A stretch of 64,000 nucleotides of DNA from Zopfochytrium polystomum (Eukaryota > Chytridiomycota > Chytridiomycetes > Chytridiales > Chytridiaceae). The stretch spans positions 62,001 to 126,000 of the forward strand of contig JAIVFJ010000118.1 of NCBI GenBank assembly GCA_025765615.1, read 5' to 3'. Shown here one piece after another: positions 35,050-48,800 of this stretch. The translations under genes were made by a program, and so were the position numbers. Positions within the stretch are counted from its first letter, which is position 1, and each line of letters starts with the position of its first letter. Under the pieces are notes generated by a model. That model did no database searches and was not told the DNA's origin. It saw nothing but the letters and a program-made list of their open reading frames with translations.

Positions 35050-35520
35050 AGGTGTTAACAGTTATCCTCCTCCTCTGCTCAAGCAGACAATATAGGTGAG
35101 GCTTTTACCTGTGCCAGTCACGCTTGCCTAGCACCTATTATAGCGTGCATATCATGATTATGTATCAATAATTGATAACAGAGTTTTAACAGAGAGAAGG
35201 ACCACTGACAACCACACATCTCCACTTCATTCACTCCTTCCACTCACTCACTCAGAGTAGACTGTTTACAAAGTATTAAGTGGAGCAGAAACCCAGTGTC
35301 AACAGTTTTCCTCCTCCTCTGCTCAGGCAGATAACTATTGGAGAGGTTTTTACACTGTACTGGTCATGCTAGTGTGCATATCCTAATTATGTGTCAATTA
35401 TTTATAACAGAGTTCTTTCTCTTTCTGTCCAAGTTGGGGAGAAGGACGACCCACAAACACACATCTTCATTCACTCCTTCCACCTCCTCTATCAAAGTAG
35501 ACTGTTTACAATGTGTGCAG
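35050..35520. repeat. Tandem direct repeat, two units of ~235 bp
   Basis: Units at about 35050-35290 and 35300-35520 share GTTATCCTCCTCCTCTGCTC, GTGCATATC, CATTCACTCCTTCCA and AGTAGACTGTTTACAA blocks in order. They follow directly on the ~155-bp tandem repeat, making a 0.8 kb duplicated zone. Confidence 0.75.
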
Positions 35521-35864
35521 CAGATTGTCCCAGGGCTCGATTCCCTGCGGGCATTATGCATTTACCTGGCGGCTTTAGGAGTCGCCCACATCCCTGGTTT
35601 TGAAAGTGGACTCCTTCGGCCAGGCCCACCCGCTGGGTGCGACTAGCAAGAATTCATGGGTAAGAAACCTGGCTGACAGTGGATCAGCGCCTGTCTGTCT
35701 TAAGGGTGGTCGCTGTGAGGCCATTCCTTTTTTTTTTTTCTTCTTTTTTTTTCCTTCTCATTCTGGATCTCTCGGTTCCCCAGCTCTCTGTCTCTCTCCT
35801 CTTCTGATTTCAACTTTTAAACCCGCTCACTCCCACGCACTCGCACTCAGCTCACACCACCATC
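35521..35864. other. 5' flank of the Bax-inhibitor-like gene
   Basis: Holds a T-rich tract at 35728-35753 and CT-rich sequence leading to the ATG at 35865. No gene; the tRNA-like T-arm string near 35530 is dealt with under rejected observations. Confidence 0.45.
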
Positions 35865-36556
35865 ATGTCCTCCGCCCCCGAGTACCAAGGCTACGGCGCC
35901 GTCCCGACCACGGCGCCGCCCCTCTACTCCTCCGCTTCTGGCCCCGGCGCCAACGACGTCGAGGCCCGCGGCATCGACTCGCTCGACGCCGACTTCAAGG
36001 GCCCCGTCGCGGAGGCCCCGCTCGCCGTCCGCATGAACTTCGTGCGCAAGGTCTACTCCATCCTCGCCGCCCAGCTCGGCCTCACCTCCATCGTCTCCGC
36101 CTTCTGCCTGTACAACGAAGCCGTCAAGGAGTTCATCCACGCCCAGTTGAGTTTTTGAGTGATTGTTTGAGTGCGCGCGCGCGGGGCTGTTCGCTTGGTG
36201 ACAATGATGCTGATGATGGGCGCTGTGTGAGCGATGCCCTTTCTGTTCTTGGCGCACTTCCCCGACTGGGCCTCAAGGCTGGCTGCGATGGTGGAGAAGC
36301 CTGGGATTCCAAACCACCTGTCCCGTTCATCTAACCCCGTAACCATCCCTTTCCACCCCACTCGATAATCACCACAGCCCCGCTCTTCTGTTCGTGTGCC
36401 TGTTTGCTAGCATCGGCCTCGTCATCGCCGTCCAAATCTACCGCCGCTCGTATCCGTTGAACATGTAGGCACACCGTCGAATTGCCCCCAACCTCCAAAC
36501 CCCAACTCAATCTGGTCCTGCCCCTTAATTGTCCCTCTGCCCGCGCCCACCCCAAA

Positions 36557-36591
<35 letters not shown>

Positions 36592-37169
36592 ATCCTCCTC
36601 GGCATCTTCACCCTCGTGGAAGCCTACACCGTCGGCTTTGTCTGCAGCACCTACGAGTCCGAAGTCGTCCTCCAGGCCGCCTTCCTCACCTTTGTCATTG
36701 TCATTGGCCTCACCCTCTTCACCCTGCAGTCCAAGTGGGACTTTTCGGGAATGGGCCCATTCCTCATGTCCGCCCTCCTCGTGCTCATTGGCGCTTCGCT
36801 CTTGCGCCTCTTCTTCCCGTACTCGCGCGCGGTCGATACCGGAATCGCCGTCATTGGGGCCTTGATTTTCTGCGGTGAGTTTTGCTTGTTGTACTTGAGA
36901 TTGATTGGTTCTGATCTTTCGAGCTCCTGTTCAACCGGAATAGGTTACATCGTGTACGACACTTTCATGATCTTTGAGAAGCTGTCCCCGGAGGAATACA
37001 TTGACGCAAGCATCCAGGTGAGAAGAGGGAACAGTCGTGGAATTGTTGGGGATGCCCAATTCTAACCTACCTACCCCCCCTTCCACCACCAATTCATGCA
37101 CAGCTCTACCTGGACATCATCAACCTGTTCCTGCAGCTCCTCCGCATCCTCGGCAACTCCCGCGATTGA
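35865..37169 (+). CDS. Bax inhibitor-1 / Lifeguard (TMBIM) family membrane protein
   Basis: Five exons (35865-36145, 36378-36464, 36591-36874, 36944-37017, 37104-37169) join in phase to 263 aa, the usual family length. Residues 1-60 are a Pro/Gly/Tyr-rich cytosolic tail. About seven membrane segments follow, for example the exon 2 helix LLFVCLFASIGLVIAVQIY and exon 3 segments around FVIVIGLTLFTLQSKWDFSG. The conserved C-terminal part reads GYIVYDTFMIFEKLSPEEYI, with the paired acidic residues of the family's pH and calcium-leak site. It continues LYLDIINLFLQLLRILG. Members sit in ER or Golgi membranes, leak Ca2+ and restrain cell death. The second-last GT-AG junctions are unambiguous; a (CA)n tract forms the end of intron 2. 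Confidence 0.93.
36558..36588. repeat. (CA)n microsatellite at an intron 3' end
   Basis: The CA tract ends in CACACAG, which is itself the splice acceptor of intron 2 of the Bax-inhibitor-like gene, so the tract replaces the usual pyrimidine run. Confidence 0.9.
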
Positions 37170-38001
37170 TTTTTTTTTTTTTTGGTTTTTCTCGGGACGT
37201 CGTATCTGGGTTTTGAGTTTGGGGGGCCCGCCGCGCCTTGTTTTCCGCCTTTTTTTTTTTTTTTTTTTTTTTGACCCCCTCTCATCGCCACAAGCTTTGT
37301 TGTCATTCTGGTTAGGCTGCGGAGGGCACTCGGAGGGCACTTGTTGCAGTTGTTTAGTGAAATTGCGTGAAGTTCAGCGGGAAGGCGGCCGCCTTGCGCT
37401 GCGGCTGCGGCGGCGGGTTTCATTCTGCCTTCCCTTTCTGAATAAGAAACATGACACACACACAGGAAATACCCCTTTTTCGCACTCCAGCTTTCGAAAA
37501 TACGTTTGCTGGCTTGCTGCGTTGATGTAGCCGGAAAATCAAGCAGCTCAGAAAGAGCAAGAACAGTTTTGAGTGAAAGCAGCGACGCGAAAATAAAAAC
37601 AAGCGTTCTTTGTTGGTTTTCCATTGATTCGCTTTGCAAAAAAAAAAAGGAGGCAAAAAAAAAAAACCATTCTTCATCGCGTTGAGGTAATAGGAAGGGA
37701 GCGGTGAGAGAGGGCGGGGTGGGAAAGGAATTGGCCACTGAGGGAAGAAATTGATGGAAAAAAAAAAGATCAGAAAGGCACACATGGGAGTGTAGTTGAA
37801 TATAGTAATTTGGGTTGTTTTGACTGGCGTGTTGGAGGTGGAAGGTCGGGGGCGTGCGGCGGGGGGAGTTGCGGGTGGTTGGATGGAGGTGATTGGGGGG
37901 ATGGCTCTGCGAAACGATGGGGGACCAAAACAATCGAGAGCGATTTGAAAGTCCGAAAAACAACGCGCATTGTTTGGTCCGGGGTTAGGGCGGTGCAGCA
38001 G
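37170..38001. other. Convergent 3' intergenic region
   Basis: Between the 3' ends of the Bax-inhibitor-like gene and the minus-strand RING gene. It contains two T-runs (37170-37183, 37250-37273) and A-runs near 37638 and 37656. No supportable gene. Confidence 0.5.
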
Positions 38002-38197
38002 TCACCACCAGCGCTCGTCCACGTCCATCGCGTCGTCGTCCGTGCCAGCGGCGGGCGCGGGATGCTGCAGATGCTGCGGCCGGTGGAACGGGGGCTGCGG
38101 TACCGCCGCGACGGGGGCTGGGACGGCGGTGCCGAGCCACGCGCTGTTGCTGCTGCGCGGCAAAGGCACGGTTGCCAGCGGCGGTGGCGGCGTGAAT

Positions 38198-38231
<34 letters not shown>

Positions 38232-39431
38232 CGAAGGTCAGCGGCACGGGCGGCTGCGGGAGCGGGAAGTTGAACTGCCAGGAGGACCCCCTGACGCCGC
38301 CGCCGCCGCCGCCCGTTCCGGTTTCGGCGTTTCCGCTGTTGCTGCGGACCCACGCGGCGGCCGCCGCGACCATGTCGGCGCGCCACGCCGCCGCCGCCGC
38401 CGTTGCCGCTGCTGCTGCAGCTGCTGCCGCTGCCGCGGCCGCTGTCGCCGGTGGTGGCGCGGGAAGGGTGACCGCGGCGGTGGGGGGTCGCGGGTTGAAC
38501 CCCTGGACGGCCGCGGTAGTGGCGGCGGCGGCGGCCGGCGCGGGCGCGGGTGGGAGCGGCAAGGCGCGCAGCCTACGTTCGGGAGCAGTGAAGGTGGCAC
38601 CGGCGACGGCGTCGGTGATTCTGGCTGTTGGTGCGCCTGTTGCGTTGTTGGCGTTGCTGGCTGCTGCCGCTGCCGCCGCCGCGGTACGCCTCGGGACGAA
38701 CATGCGGCGGACATCGGCCGGCGTCGGCGCTTGGGATCCGGTCTTGGCCGATTTCCTGTGGGCCTTGTACTCGGACAGCCGCTCGTCGCGCTCCTTCAGC
38801 TCGGAGGCGGAGAGTTCCAGTTTCGGGATCAGCGTGTCGATCAGAGCGCCGAGCGCGACCTGCGGAATGGTCCCATTGACGATCGGTTGGCGGCATTGCG
38901 GGCAGGTGGTGTTTGGCTTGACGAGGCCCGACGGGGTCTTGCGCGACTTTTCGATCCACGAGTCGATGCACTAGGAAGGGATTGGAGGGTTGCGGGGTTG
39001 GTGGTTGTTGAGAAGCATCTTGAAGGAAATGAATGAGGACGAAAAGAGAGGGGTGTTCCCACCGTTCCGCAGTAGGAGTGGCCGCACGGGCTGACGACGT
39101 GCGGGGAGACCATAACCTAAGTCCAATCTCCGTTACTCTGAGATCAATGGGATGGTAAGAGATCGCTCAAAAGAAAAAAAGATACCTCGCAGCAGATGGC
39201 GCAAGTGAGGTGGTCCTGCAGGCTGTCCCGGACGAACTTTGTGGCACCGCGGGCCTCGATCCGGGCAACGTCGCTACCGGTGGCGGCCCCTGCCGCCCCG
39301 CTGCGGGCACTGCTGCCGCTACCGGGACTCGCCTTCAGTCCAGAAGACCGTGCCGAACCGGCGGCAGCGGCACCCGACGGCGTTCTGAAGAAGGAAGAGG
39401 TCTTGTCGGCGGTCGCGGCCGGCGGCGTCAT
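38002..39431 (-). CDS. RING-finger protein (putative E3 ubiquitin ligase)
   Basis: Three minus-strand exons (39431-39186, 39116-39063, 38970-38002) join in phase 0 to 422 aa. The RING is assembled only by splicing. Exon 1 ends LTCAICCE, exon 2 gives VMVSPHVVSPCGHSYCGT, and exon 3 starts CIDSWIEKSRKTPS and carries TTCPQCRQPI. Together these supply the C3HC4 zinc ligands, with a longer than usual gap before the last pair. An Ala/Ser-rich N-terminal region precedes it. After a helical segment (PKLELSASELKERDERLSEY), the C-terminal 250 residues are Ala/Pro/Thr-rich low complexity ending in an acidic DDDAMDVDERWW. Substrate unknown. It is divergent from the giant RNF213-like gene, so co-regulation is plausible. 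Confidence 0.85.
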
Positions 39432-39862
<431 letters not shown>

Positions 39863-42800
39863 ATGGCTTGGATGGGGGCACGAGGCGGCCGAGGAGGTCG
39901 AGGAGGAGGAGGAGGAGGAGGAGGAAGAGGAGGCCGCAGGGAGTCCCGCACGCGTAAACCGGCCAGCACCCGCGCCCGCGCTCGAGCTCGCACCGAGGCC
40001 GCCGCCGCCGCCGCCGGCGCGGACGACGCTGCGGCGGGGGGACCAGCCTCCGCCGCCGCTGTCCCTGCGTCGTCACTACCAACACCATCGCGGCAGCAAT
40101 CCTTGGCAGCAACGACGGCCGCCACCAGGTCGAGCGGTGCGCCCGGCGGGGGCGGCGGCGGCAGCGTCCGCCGTGCAGAGTGCATCGACGATGAGAATGA
40201 CGGCGAGGGGCTTGGGGACATGGGCGACCAAACAGAGTGTGGCTCGACCCCAGCAAGCCCAACAACCATGAGCGTTGACCCCGACGCCTCCGGCGTCGCG
40301 AGCCCGTCCGACCGCAAGTCAGACACGCTGCTGAGCGATGAGGACAAGGCTAGCTATCCTTCAAAGCGGGTGAAGCAAGCGATGGAATCTGGAACGGACG
40401 CCGCGGACGCGGAACCGCAACAGGGCCACCCAACCACATGGACTCCCGAGGACTCGGCTATGGCTCACACGGACGCGTCGTCCCCAAGTCCGCCTCAAAG
40501 CACGCACGATCCAACGAGTGTTCATCAAAGCACGGAAGATTCAATGAGCGTTCACCACGACTTTGGTTCGGCTGAATCTGGCAGCACCGGCGCGGGCGCG
40601 GCATCCGCTTCGAAAGGACGCATGGCGGTCCCGGGGCCGCGCACGTCTTCCATCACGGCCAAGCCGAGCCTCGTTGGAAAGATTTATGAGGCGGTTACGA
40701 GTCTGTTCGCTGCCACCCCCGAGTCGGACGTTGCAATCAATTTGGCCTCTGCCTTGGATCAAGTCCCTCGGAACCACGCCGCCGTTGACGATTTGGGCCA
40801 GCTCTCCGAGAATTGGCGAGCATTATGGGGCGTTTTTTGCGAGTTCGACAAAGCCAACCATGAGCGCAACAACAAGGACTTTAGCCGCGATGTGAACCAG
40901 CTCTTGGCGGTCCTCGCAAGGGCTGCCGGCAATACCCAAATGGATTCGTCCAAGCTTGTTTTGGTGTTTTTGTGTTCTTGCAAGCTTCTTCAGTAAGTCC
41001 AGCGTGCTAGTCCATTTATTCTACTTTTAACTTGCTCGTAGGTACATCGGCATGTGCAATCACAACGATTTTCCCGCTCTAGTCCAGTTTGAAGATGCAT
41101 TCTACACCAGACCGCAGTTTGACTATGCAGCCATTCGTATTATTATCGCTGATTTCATTCAGAACCGTGAATTTAAAGGCTCTATTACTGAGTTGCTCGA
41201 ATCGTTTCTCAATTTACAAATAGCCAGTGGTGTCAGCGAACAGACAATATCCATGCTTCAATTTCACGCTGTTTGCCTGTTGAGTTTGGCTCATCAACAG
41301 AAAGGATTCGCTGAAAGGCAAATGCATTTTGTCCGACGTGTGTCTGCGGCCTCTGGCCCAAAGCATGTTTTGAAAACAATGTCAATGGTGCTAAACAAAG
41401 ACCTTCTTGCCATATTAAGTGGAGCACATATGGCACTTAAGCTGCGAATCAGTATGGCGCGTGTTCTGCTAAATGGGACCCTGGAATTTAGGGACTCCTC
41501 GGGACTAGTGACAATTCCTGAAGGATCCTTTGAACACTTTTTTCTTCTCCTTTCGTGCCTTGCTGCCGGAACCTCCGACACTCCCGCAGAGCAACTGGAG
41601 TTTTTCGAAAAATTCTTTTCAAGTAGGCGCCGATTGAAGATGCTAAGTATCCCCAAAAACTAACAGATTTACCCATCACGACATCAAAGATGTTTCCCCG
41701 ACTCTCTCCTCACACCTTTGTGCGCCAGCCAGCCTTTCTGAGTTCCTTCGTCACCTTATGGGCAAAACAGCTACTCTCGAGGAAATGCGCCCAGGATCGG
41801 GAGCTCGATTATGGAAAATTATTGGAGAGCGGATTCTCTTCAAAAGTGATGCTGTGGCCGAAGCCGTTTGCAAAGTCCTTGCGATGGGTGAACCTTCTTC
41901 CGCACTTCTTTCCGCACTTTCGCAGGCAGCAGTTCAGTGCACCGCGACTTCTCTCAAGCTGCATAGGAGGTATACTAAGAGCTCTTTCCTCGCCTGTCTT
42001 GGGTGCTTCCTGAAAGTTCACACTATCCAGTTTGGCGATTTCAATACCTCTCCACCAAACCGATAAGTTTCTCAAAAAGTTTTGGAACGACTCCAAGTTT
42101 TCAATTCCCGACTTTGCTGCGTACTGCGACCAAAATCGCGCTGTGCTTGCGGCGCAAAATATGCTCCTAGTTCCGCTGTCGGTCGTCGTTGAACAAGGGT
42201 CGTCAATTTCGTGGGGTGCTTGCGTTGACCTTTGCTGGTTCGTTTTTTCGTCAACATCAATAATGGCTGCGCTTGGCGAGCCCCCGAAAGGTGCCGAAAG
42301 TACCGGCGCGGCAGTTTCCACCGCCTTGGCTCGCGGTGATATTTATTTAAGGCATTTGGACGCTCTTGTTCGAAAGGTAAAGTAAGAAATTGTTCAACTT
42401 ATTTCTCTTACATGCGTATAAAGGCAATGCGACGCTGTATGAACCGGTCGAAGTTTAGTGAGCTGTTGGTTGAGCTGCAAAAACTCGAGTCAAACCTCCT
42501 CTGTGAACCTCCGGATTACTACTCAACATGCCAAAGCATTCTTGCGCAGTGTCTACTCGAATCGGGGACAGATTTATACAAGGCTCAGATTCTGGCCCAC
42601 ATATCTTCTGCGACTGAGACAATACTCTCACTCGATGAGAGTCTAGGCAACGACTCGACGCATTGGCCGCTGTTGGCGTGGGAACTAAATCGACGGACCC
42701 TGCTTGCTTGGGAAAAAGGTGTTTCCCTTGCGCGAGAAGGAAAGCAAGCGATTCCAGTCGTGTTTGGAGTGCTTTTGAAGATGGTCCGTGAAACCGCTTT

Positions 42801-45800
42801 GAAAGTTTCCGGCAAGCACGGGGATCCGCTGAACGAAATTGCAAGCGGGGTGAGTGGGGTTTCGCTTTCCCCCCGGCTGTATTTGGAACTGTTCTAACTA
42901 GTTCGCATTCCTTTCGCAGTTGATCGGAAAGATCCTTGCGATGCGTCCTCCAAGCTTTTGTGTCTGGAGCGAGGACCTGGCTGTTTGGTTCGATAGTTGC
43001 TCTGGCGCTCTGACTGAGCTTGGCGACTTTGCTGATGTCTTGAGCGACGCCCGCAGAGCCCGTGTGGAGCTGGAGAAATTGCGCAACTCGCTCGATGAAC
43101 TTCGGAGCGTTGTCTGCTGGCTCGCGCCTTTGAAACTGTCTAACGTCGCTGAGATAGCGCTTCCGCCCAATCGCGAACTGAAAGGTGACAGTACTCTTGG
43201 GTTTGCACGGCAGCTCGAGGAGGAGTTAGCGAGCGCCATTCCGATGTCCAAAGAGTATCTCGAGGTCGCAAAGTTTTTTGTCGGTCAGAAGCGTTCTGCT
43301 CTATTTGTTGCCGCATTCAAATACGAGACAATCGTGCCGCAATCGCCAGATGACGACGAAATTATGGCGAACCAAGATTCGGAGGTACGTGTTCCAGTGT
43401 TCGTCTCGAATTTGTTTATTGAGTCGTTCAAAATCGAAGGAATGTCAGCCTGTCCTCGACAAGTTGGCCGCAAAGTGCAAAAACTTCCTTGTAGAACTGT
43501 TTGAGAAGGCGGAGTCGTTGCCGTTGAAGAACTTCCGAAGACTGTATAATCTGACGAAAAATTATCAGCTGGATCTTCTCGTAGAGCTCGAGTTTATGTA
43601 AGTCACGAAAGCTGGCAAGGGCGGTGGAACTAAATTAGTCGGCCTTCTCTCTTCTTCAAAATAAGTGCTGAGTATCACAAGGAGGAAGTATCACCCCAAA
43701 GAGTGAAAGCCATTCAGCGGAAACTCGCCAGCGCAACCGAATTTTTTGCGCTTCTCGACAACTACGACAAGCTCTTGGAGTTTTTCGAGGTGTACGATCG
43801 CGAGAGGGCACTATTTCCCGGCACTGCGATCGGACTGAAACAGCTTGGGTCGAAACTTCGCGCAGAAGAAGCAGACGGAATGGATTTCAGCGATAATTCC
43901 ATGCACACGGCGTTGTGGTCAAAGCATCAGTTGCTTGGCCGTCACTTTCGCCATTTTCACTATGGACTCTTTCAAGCGCTTGCCCAGCATGCAAAGCCCT
44001 TTGTGGAATTTGTCGATCCTCGTCGGTCGAATTGGGACGAGCGAATCGGATTCCTGACCGCGACTCAGCAAGGAAACGATGCGGGAACGAAGCTACTGGA
44101 CGCGGTCGTTGCTGTCGAAAAACTTTGCAGCATTGCACTGGGAACGAACGGCAGCGAGACACCTCCGCCTAATTCGTTCAAGGAAATGATGCTTTCGCTG
44201 TCCGATTTAAATATTAAGAGCGAACTTGACGTATGGAGAGAGATTGAACGTATCAAGATGGTGGAGGTGCAGCTTCCTGAAATCAAGGTAACTCACCCTT
44301 GTTTTCAAACTTTATTTCCGGCGGGGGACAAGAGGAAACGAGTGTTACGAAAACTTAGTGTTCCACTTTCAGGCGATGTTCTCCACGGGGAATGGGCTTA
44401 ACCTGAGGTATGCCATGGGAAGGTCTAACGAGTGAAGCTAAAGTTTTGCGATAGCACGGTGATGTCGTACTCAAAAACGCTTGTGAACACAGGCTTGTAT
44501 CAATCACAGCTTCGCGCACGCGGAGGCAGCCTTCGGTTCTTCTACAGTCTTAACGGCCAGACATATAGGAATAATGTTTCAGACATGACAGAGTATTCTG
44601 CAGCCAACTTGGAGGAAATTGTTTTGCAAATCCGCGTGTTTGTGCGCCAGGACCACATTCCTGAGGAGGACGCGCGTTTGATCAAAACTTTCCTGAGTTT
44701 CCACGATCTGGCACAGTCTGTGCACGAGCTTCGCCTGACCCTTGAAACAGAGGGTCACCCCACGTATGCCATCGCCGATGACGATGATGCTGATATGGTA
44801 AGTTGCTCTTGCGACTCTTGTTTGGTCGAATTTTTCTCTCATCCCCCGGGGCTGTTCAAAACAACACAGGTTGAAGACTCGAGCATAGCCTACCTTTCAA
44901 TCAAGAACGGTATTGCGAGTCTGCAAGAGCTACAGTCCGCGTTGAGTGCAGAGTTGGAGCAATGGCGACACATTTGTGCGCGTCGCCAAGGGCGGCTGCT
45001 TTTGCTGACACATCACCAATTTGCGGCGGTTTTGGGGACTTGTCGATTCGCCGTTACCGGTCAAAAGGGCCCCGAATGGCTTTTCCGAAATCTATCTCCC
45101 TACCTTAGCTTGATGTTTCCCAATGCTCTTGTCACCTCGGAGGTTGCCGACAAACTCGCCGTTGATGTATCTGCAGCCGAGAGAAGCTGGGGCGAATGGA
45201 GTGCCGTCGCGCACAAAGTTGTAGATGGTGCTTCGCTTAGCTTCGCCCTGGATGATGTTGAAGATGGAGCTGCCGAATCATCACGTGCTGGACCGTTACT
45301 TGTGGACGCTGTGGGCTTTGATCCAACGCAGCTTCTTTGCCTCCTGACGGAAATCGCAGGCCATGTGCATCCGCCGCCAGCGGCACTGCTTTGGTGCACC
45401 AAAACCACAGGGCTCCCAGAGTTAAAAAACATGATAGCCCGCGCCGAATCCTGCCAAGCAGCCGTTGGAGACACTCCTTTTATCCTCGTCGGCGTGAACC
45501 GCCTTCATGGAGATTCGCAGTTAGAGCTGTCTCGGCTTCTTCTTCCGCACGCTGAGAAGGACAACACGAACGAGCGCGCCTCTCGAGCAAGGCGGCTCGT
45601 CCTAGTCTTTACGGAGCAGGGCGGTCTTCCCGTTTTCAGTTTTCTGCCCAAAATGCAGCATCTGGACCCAGCCGACTTTGCCCAAGACAGAATTCCAGCG
45701 AGGCTGGCGAACTTGCGGACGCTCGGTACGAGGATCGCTGTCCAAGGCTTAACGATAGTGCAAAGCCCGCCCTGTTCAGGAAAATCGACTTACATGAGGG

Positions 45801-48800
45801 CTATGAATGGAAAACTTGGGAGACGGAGGAATGTCTGGATCTCTGTGAATGAAGACTGGGAATCGCTTGATTTCATTGAGAAGGTGGACACGGCGCATAT
45901 CGATGACTCGGCTACATCACGGAATGGTGTTTTCTTGGCTTTCCGTGTCTCTGCTTACGCGAACCTGGAGGAGTTCCAGCGCTTCCTGTTTCAATTTCTG
46001 CACTTTGGTCTGGTTGAACACAAGTCGTTGGTACGAGACTTCGCGAAGGCAGAACGGCAGTGGGACATATTCGTGGAAATTCACCCAGCTCCCGCCTCTG
46101 AGCGGGCACAAGGCTTCCCAGTCTCGGTAGAAGAAGTGCTCAGAAGACTGCCCACCCTGTCTGTCTGCAGAACGGCACAGCCCTACTCGCAAAGCAGCCC
46201 TAGCTACTGCGCCTCTCCAGATGCCCGCCTCGTCGCAACAGTCTTGCAGCGGTCAACTGCAACGCGGTTCATGGACTGGGGGGATGTGTTCAACACGATT
46301 GCAGTGCCAGCTGCCCTGACTGACGCGGATGTTGTTCGGATTTTGGACACCTCGATGCTGCAATCGGCGACATCCAAGATTGGCGACGGTGTCGGCTCAA
46401 TGCTTTTGCGACGGGAGATTTTCGTGCAAGTCCTCGCGCGCAAGTTTGACTGGCTGAAGCAGTTTGCTCGATTTTCCCGTAAGCTCTTTGCCCAACCCCC
46501 ACTCCTTTTTGTGCAAAACTTTGACGCATACCTTCACAGCGACGGAGCATGCGCTGGACCACAACTTGTGCACAGATTGGATACGGCTCTTTGTGATGGA
46601 AGCGGCCGCCGCAGCATCGCCGCAACCGCTCGTCTCGGCGAAAAACGCCGTGTTTTCTGTCTGCTCCACGCAAAACGGACTCCCTTCCATCACCTTCGCG
46701 GATTTCACCGACAACCTCGACAAAGATTTCCGGCTTGTTCACTTCATGACCCGAAGAGACGTCTCCAATTCGCCGCAGCTGCTGCGGTCGATTGTTGCAT
46801 CTTGTGTCCACGTTCACGATTCGTCAAGCGTTCTCAAAGTTGTCGAAAAGTCGAAATACCTCCTCACCCCCGACCTCGCAGTGAAGTTGATGTTTATTCA
46901 CTCGCGGTACTTGGCGAGGCAGTCGGTCGTTATTTCCGGAGAGACGGGGACGGGCAAGACGGAGCTTCTTGAGTTTTACTCGTCGCTACTCCGCGGGACC
47001 GTTCCAGACACTTCGCTCTCCTTGAAGGATTTCCTCTTTGCGAATGTGCTGACCCAAGCGGATCCTCGCAGAGACAGGCTGAACCGTTGCGTCGGCACGG
47101 CCGATCAATCCAAAACAATTGTCGAAATCGCAGAAACCTGCTGCCACGCGCCCGCCGCAGTCCGCGCAGCAGCAGCTGGCGTTCCAGCCCAGCCCGAGAG
47201 AGATCCGCCGGTGGAGGGAGTGATCCGCGCAAAGTTCATTGCTCATGTTCGTTCTGTCCTCTCCCACAACAAGCTTCTGGACGTGAGGGACGACAAACAC
47301 TTGCAGAGCATCGTCGGTGGATCAGACGATATTGACGACCTCTCGACTGTGGATTTGATGAAAAAGTTTGTCGAACTGAGACCGGCGAAGGTCTTTTACG
47401 TGCTGAACATGCATGCTGGGATTTCGGTTTCGGCGTTCACCGACAAGGTCATGGAAGTCGCCGACGTGTGAGTGCTCGTTTTACTCTCGTTTCCGACGGT
47501 GGCGTTTGCCTGGTTGTGCAGTCGCTCACCGGATTTTTTGATGCAGTGCTCTGTATTTTCGCGAATCCACAATTGTCTTGTTCATTGACGAGTTTAACAC
47601 AACATCTATCATGGGAGTGGTCAAGGTAAGATTCGTCACTACTGTCCATTTATAGAGCACTTTTCGTTTTTAATTGCTTTAACTTCAACCCGCTTTGCTC
47701 ATTCGTTCCAGGAAACCATCTGTGATCGCTCGTTGAATGGCAAGCCGCTTCCTTCGAATCTGTTCGTCATTGTCGCCATGAACCCGTTGTCGTATGCGGA
47801 TAAATCCACAAACATTGATCACACCGGCGTTGACGCCGCACCAGAGCTGATGGAGGAGACGCGGACCAAAGTTCGGGAATACGTTGTCCGTGATCCACCA
47901 GAATCAGTGCATGCCAGGACCATACATTTTGGCGCATTCGACGACCAGCGGGAGCGAGACTTTGTCCAAGCGGCTCTGAACAACCCGTCCAGCCTGTGCG
48001 AGGCGAGCAGCGACCAAAGGAAGCTGTTCCGTGACCTCATTTTGGCCGGACAAAACGCTATTCGCGCAGAGCGCATGAATCGGGTCAAAGTGTCCATACG
48101 CGATGTCATGCGAGCGATCTCGTTCTGCCGCTTTTTCGGAACGCCAACGGGTCTGCGAATCCTGTCGCTGAGCCTCGAGGCTTACAAGTACGAAGTCCCC
48201 GACGGTGTTGGCAAAAGCCAAAGCGCGGGCGGCTTCTCTGATGCGCCGATTCTCTTTGTCGGCGCTTGCATTCTGTCCGTGGGCCTTGCTTACGCGTTTC
48301 GGTTGCAACCCGGGAAGCGGAGAAGGGATTTTCTCGCGACAGTCGATAAGTTGGTGAGCTCTCGCAAGTTTGGCGGTAAGCAGCATTTGCAGAAAAGGAA
48401 TAATGTAGTCGTTTTCAAACTGATTGTTCTTTGGCAGATTGCCGCTCTGAAAGCGTTCTGGAGGCCGCGGAAAAGGCACTCTTTGCGGAGGCGAGACTTC
48501 CTCCATCGATTGCACCCACTACAGCGTTTCTGGAAAACTTTTTCATGGGCGTCGTGTGCGTGGAAGGTAAGTAACGAAAGATTTCAAGCGTTGGGAGAAA
48601 GCCAACGTTACTCACGAACGTCCCGATCACCGTAGCGAAAATCCCCTTTCTGTCAGTTGGACCAGCCGGCACCTCGAAAACGTTGAGCGTTTCCATGCTC
48701 TCTCAGGTGTTGCAGGGCAGTCGGTCTCCGAGCCCCTTTTTCAGACAATTTCACAGGCTTCACACTTTCAGGTTTTTCTCTCTTTTCTTTGCCGTTTTTT

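Noticed and set aside
35519..35560. tRNA-like T-arm (CAGGG-CTCGATT-CCCTG)
   Set aside because: The 5-bp stem and 7-nt loop fit a T-arm, but no matching acceptor strand, A box or anticodon arm lies upstream at the right distance. At most a B-box relic of a tRNA-derived repeat.
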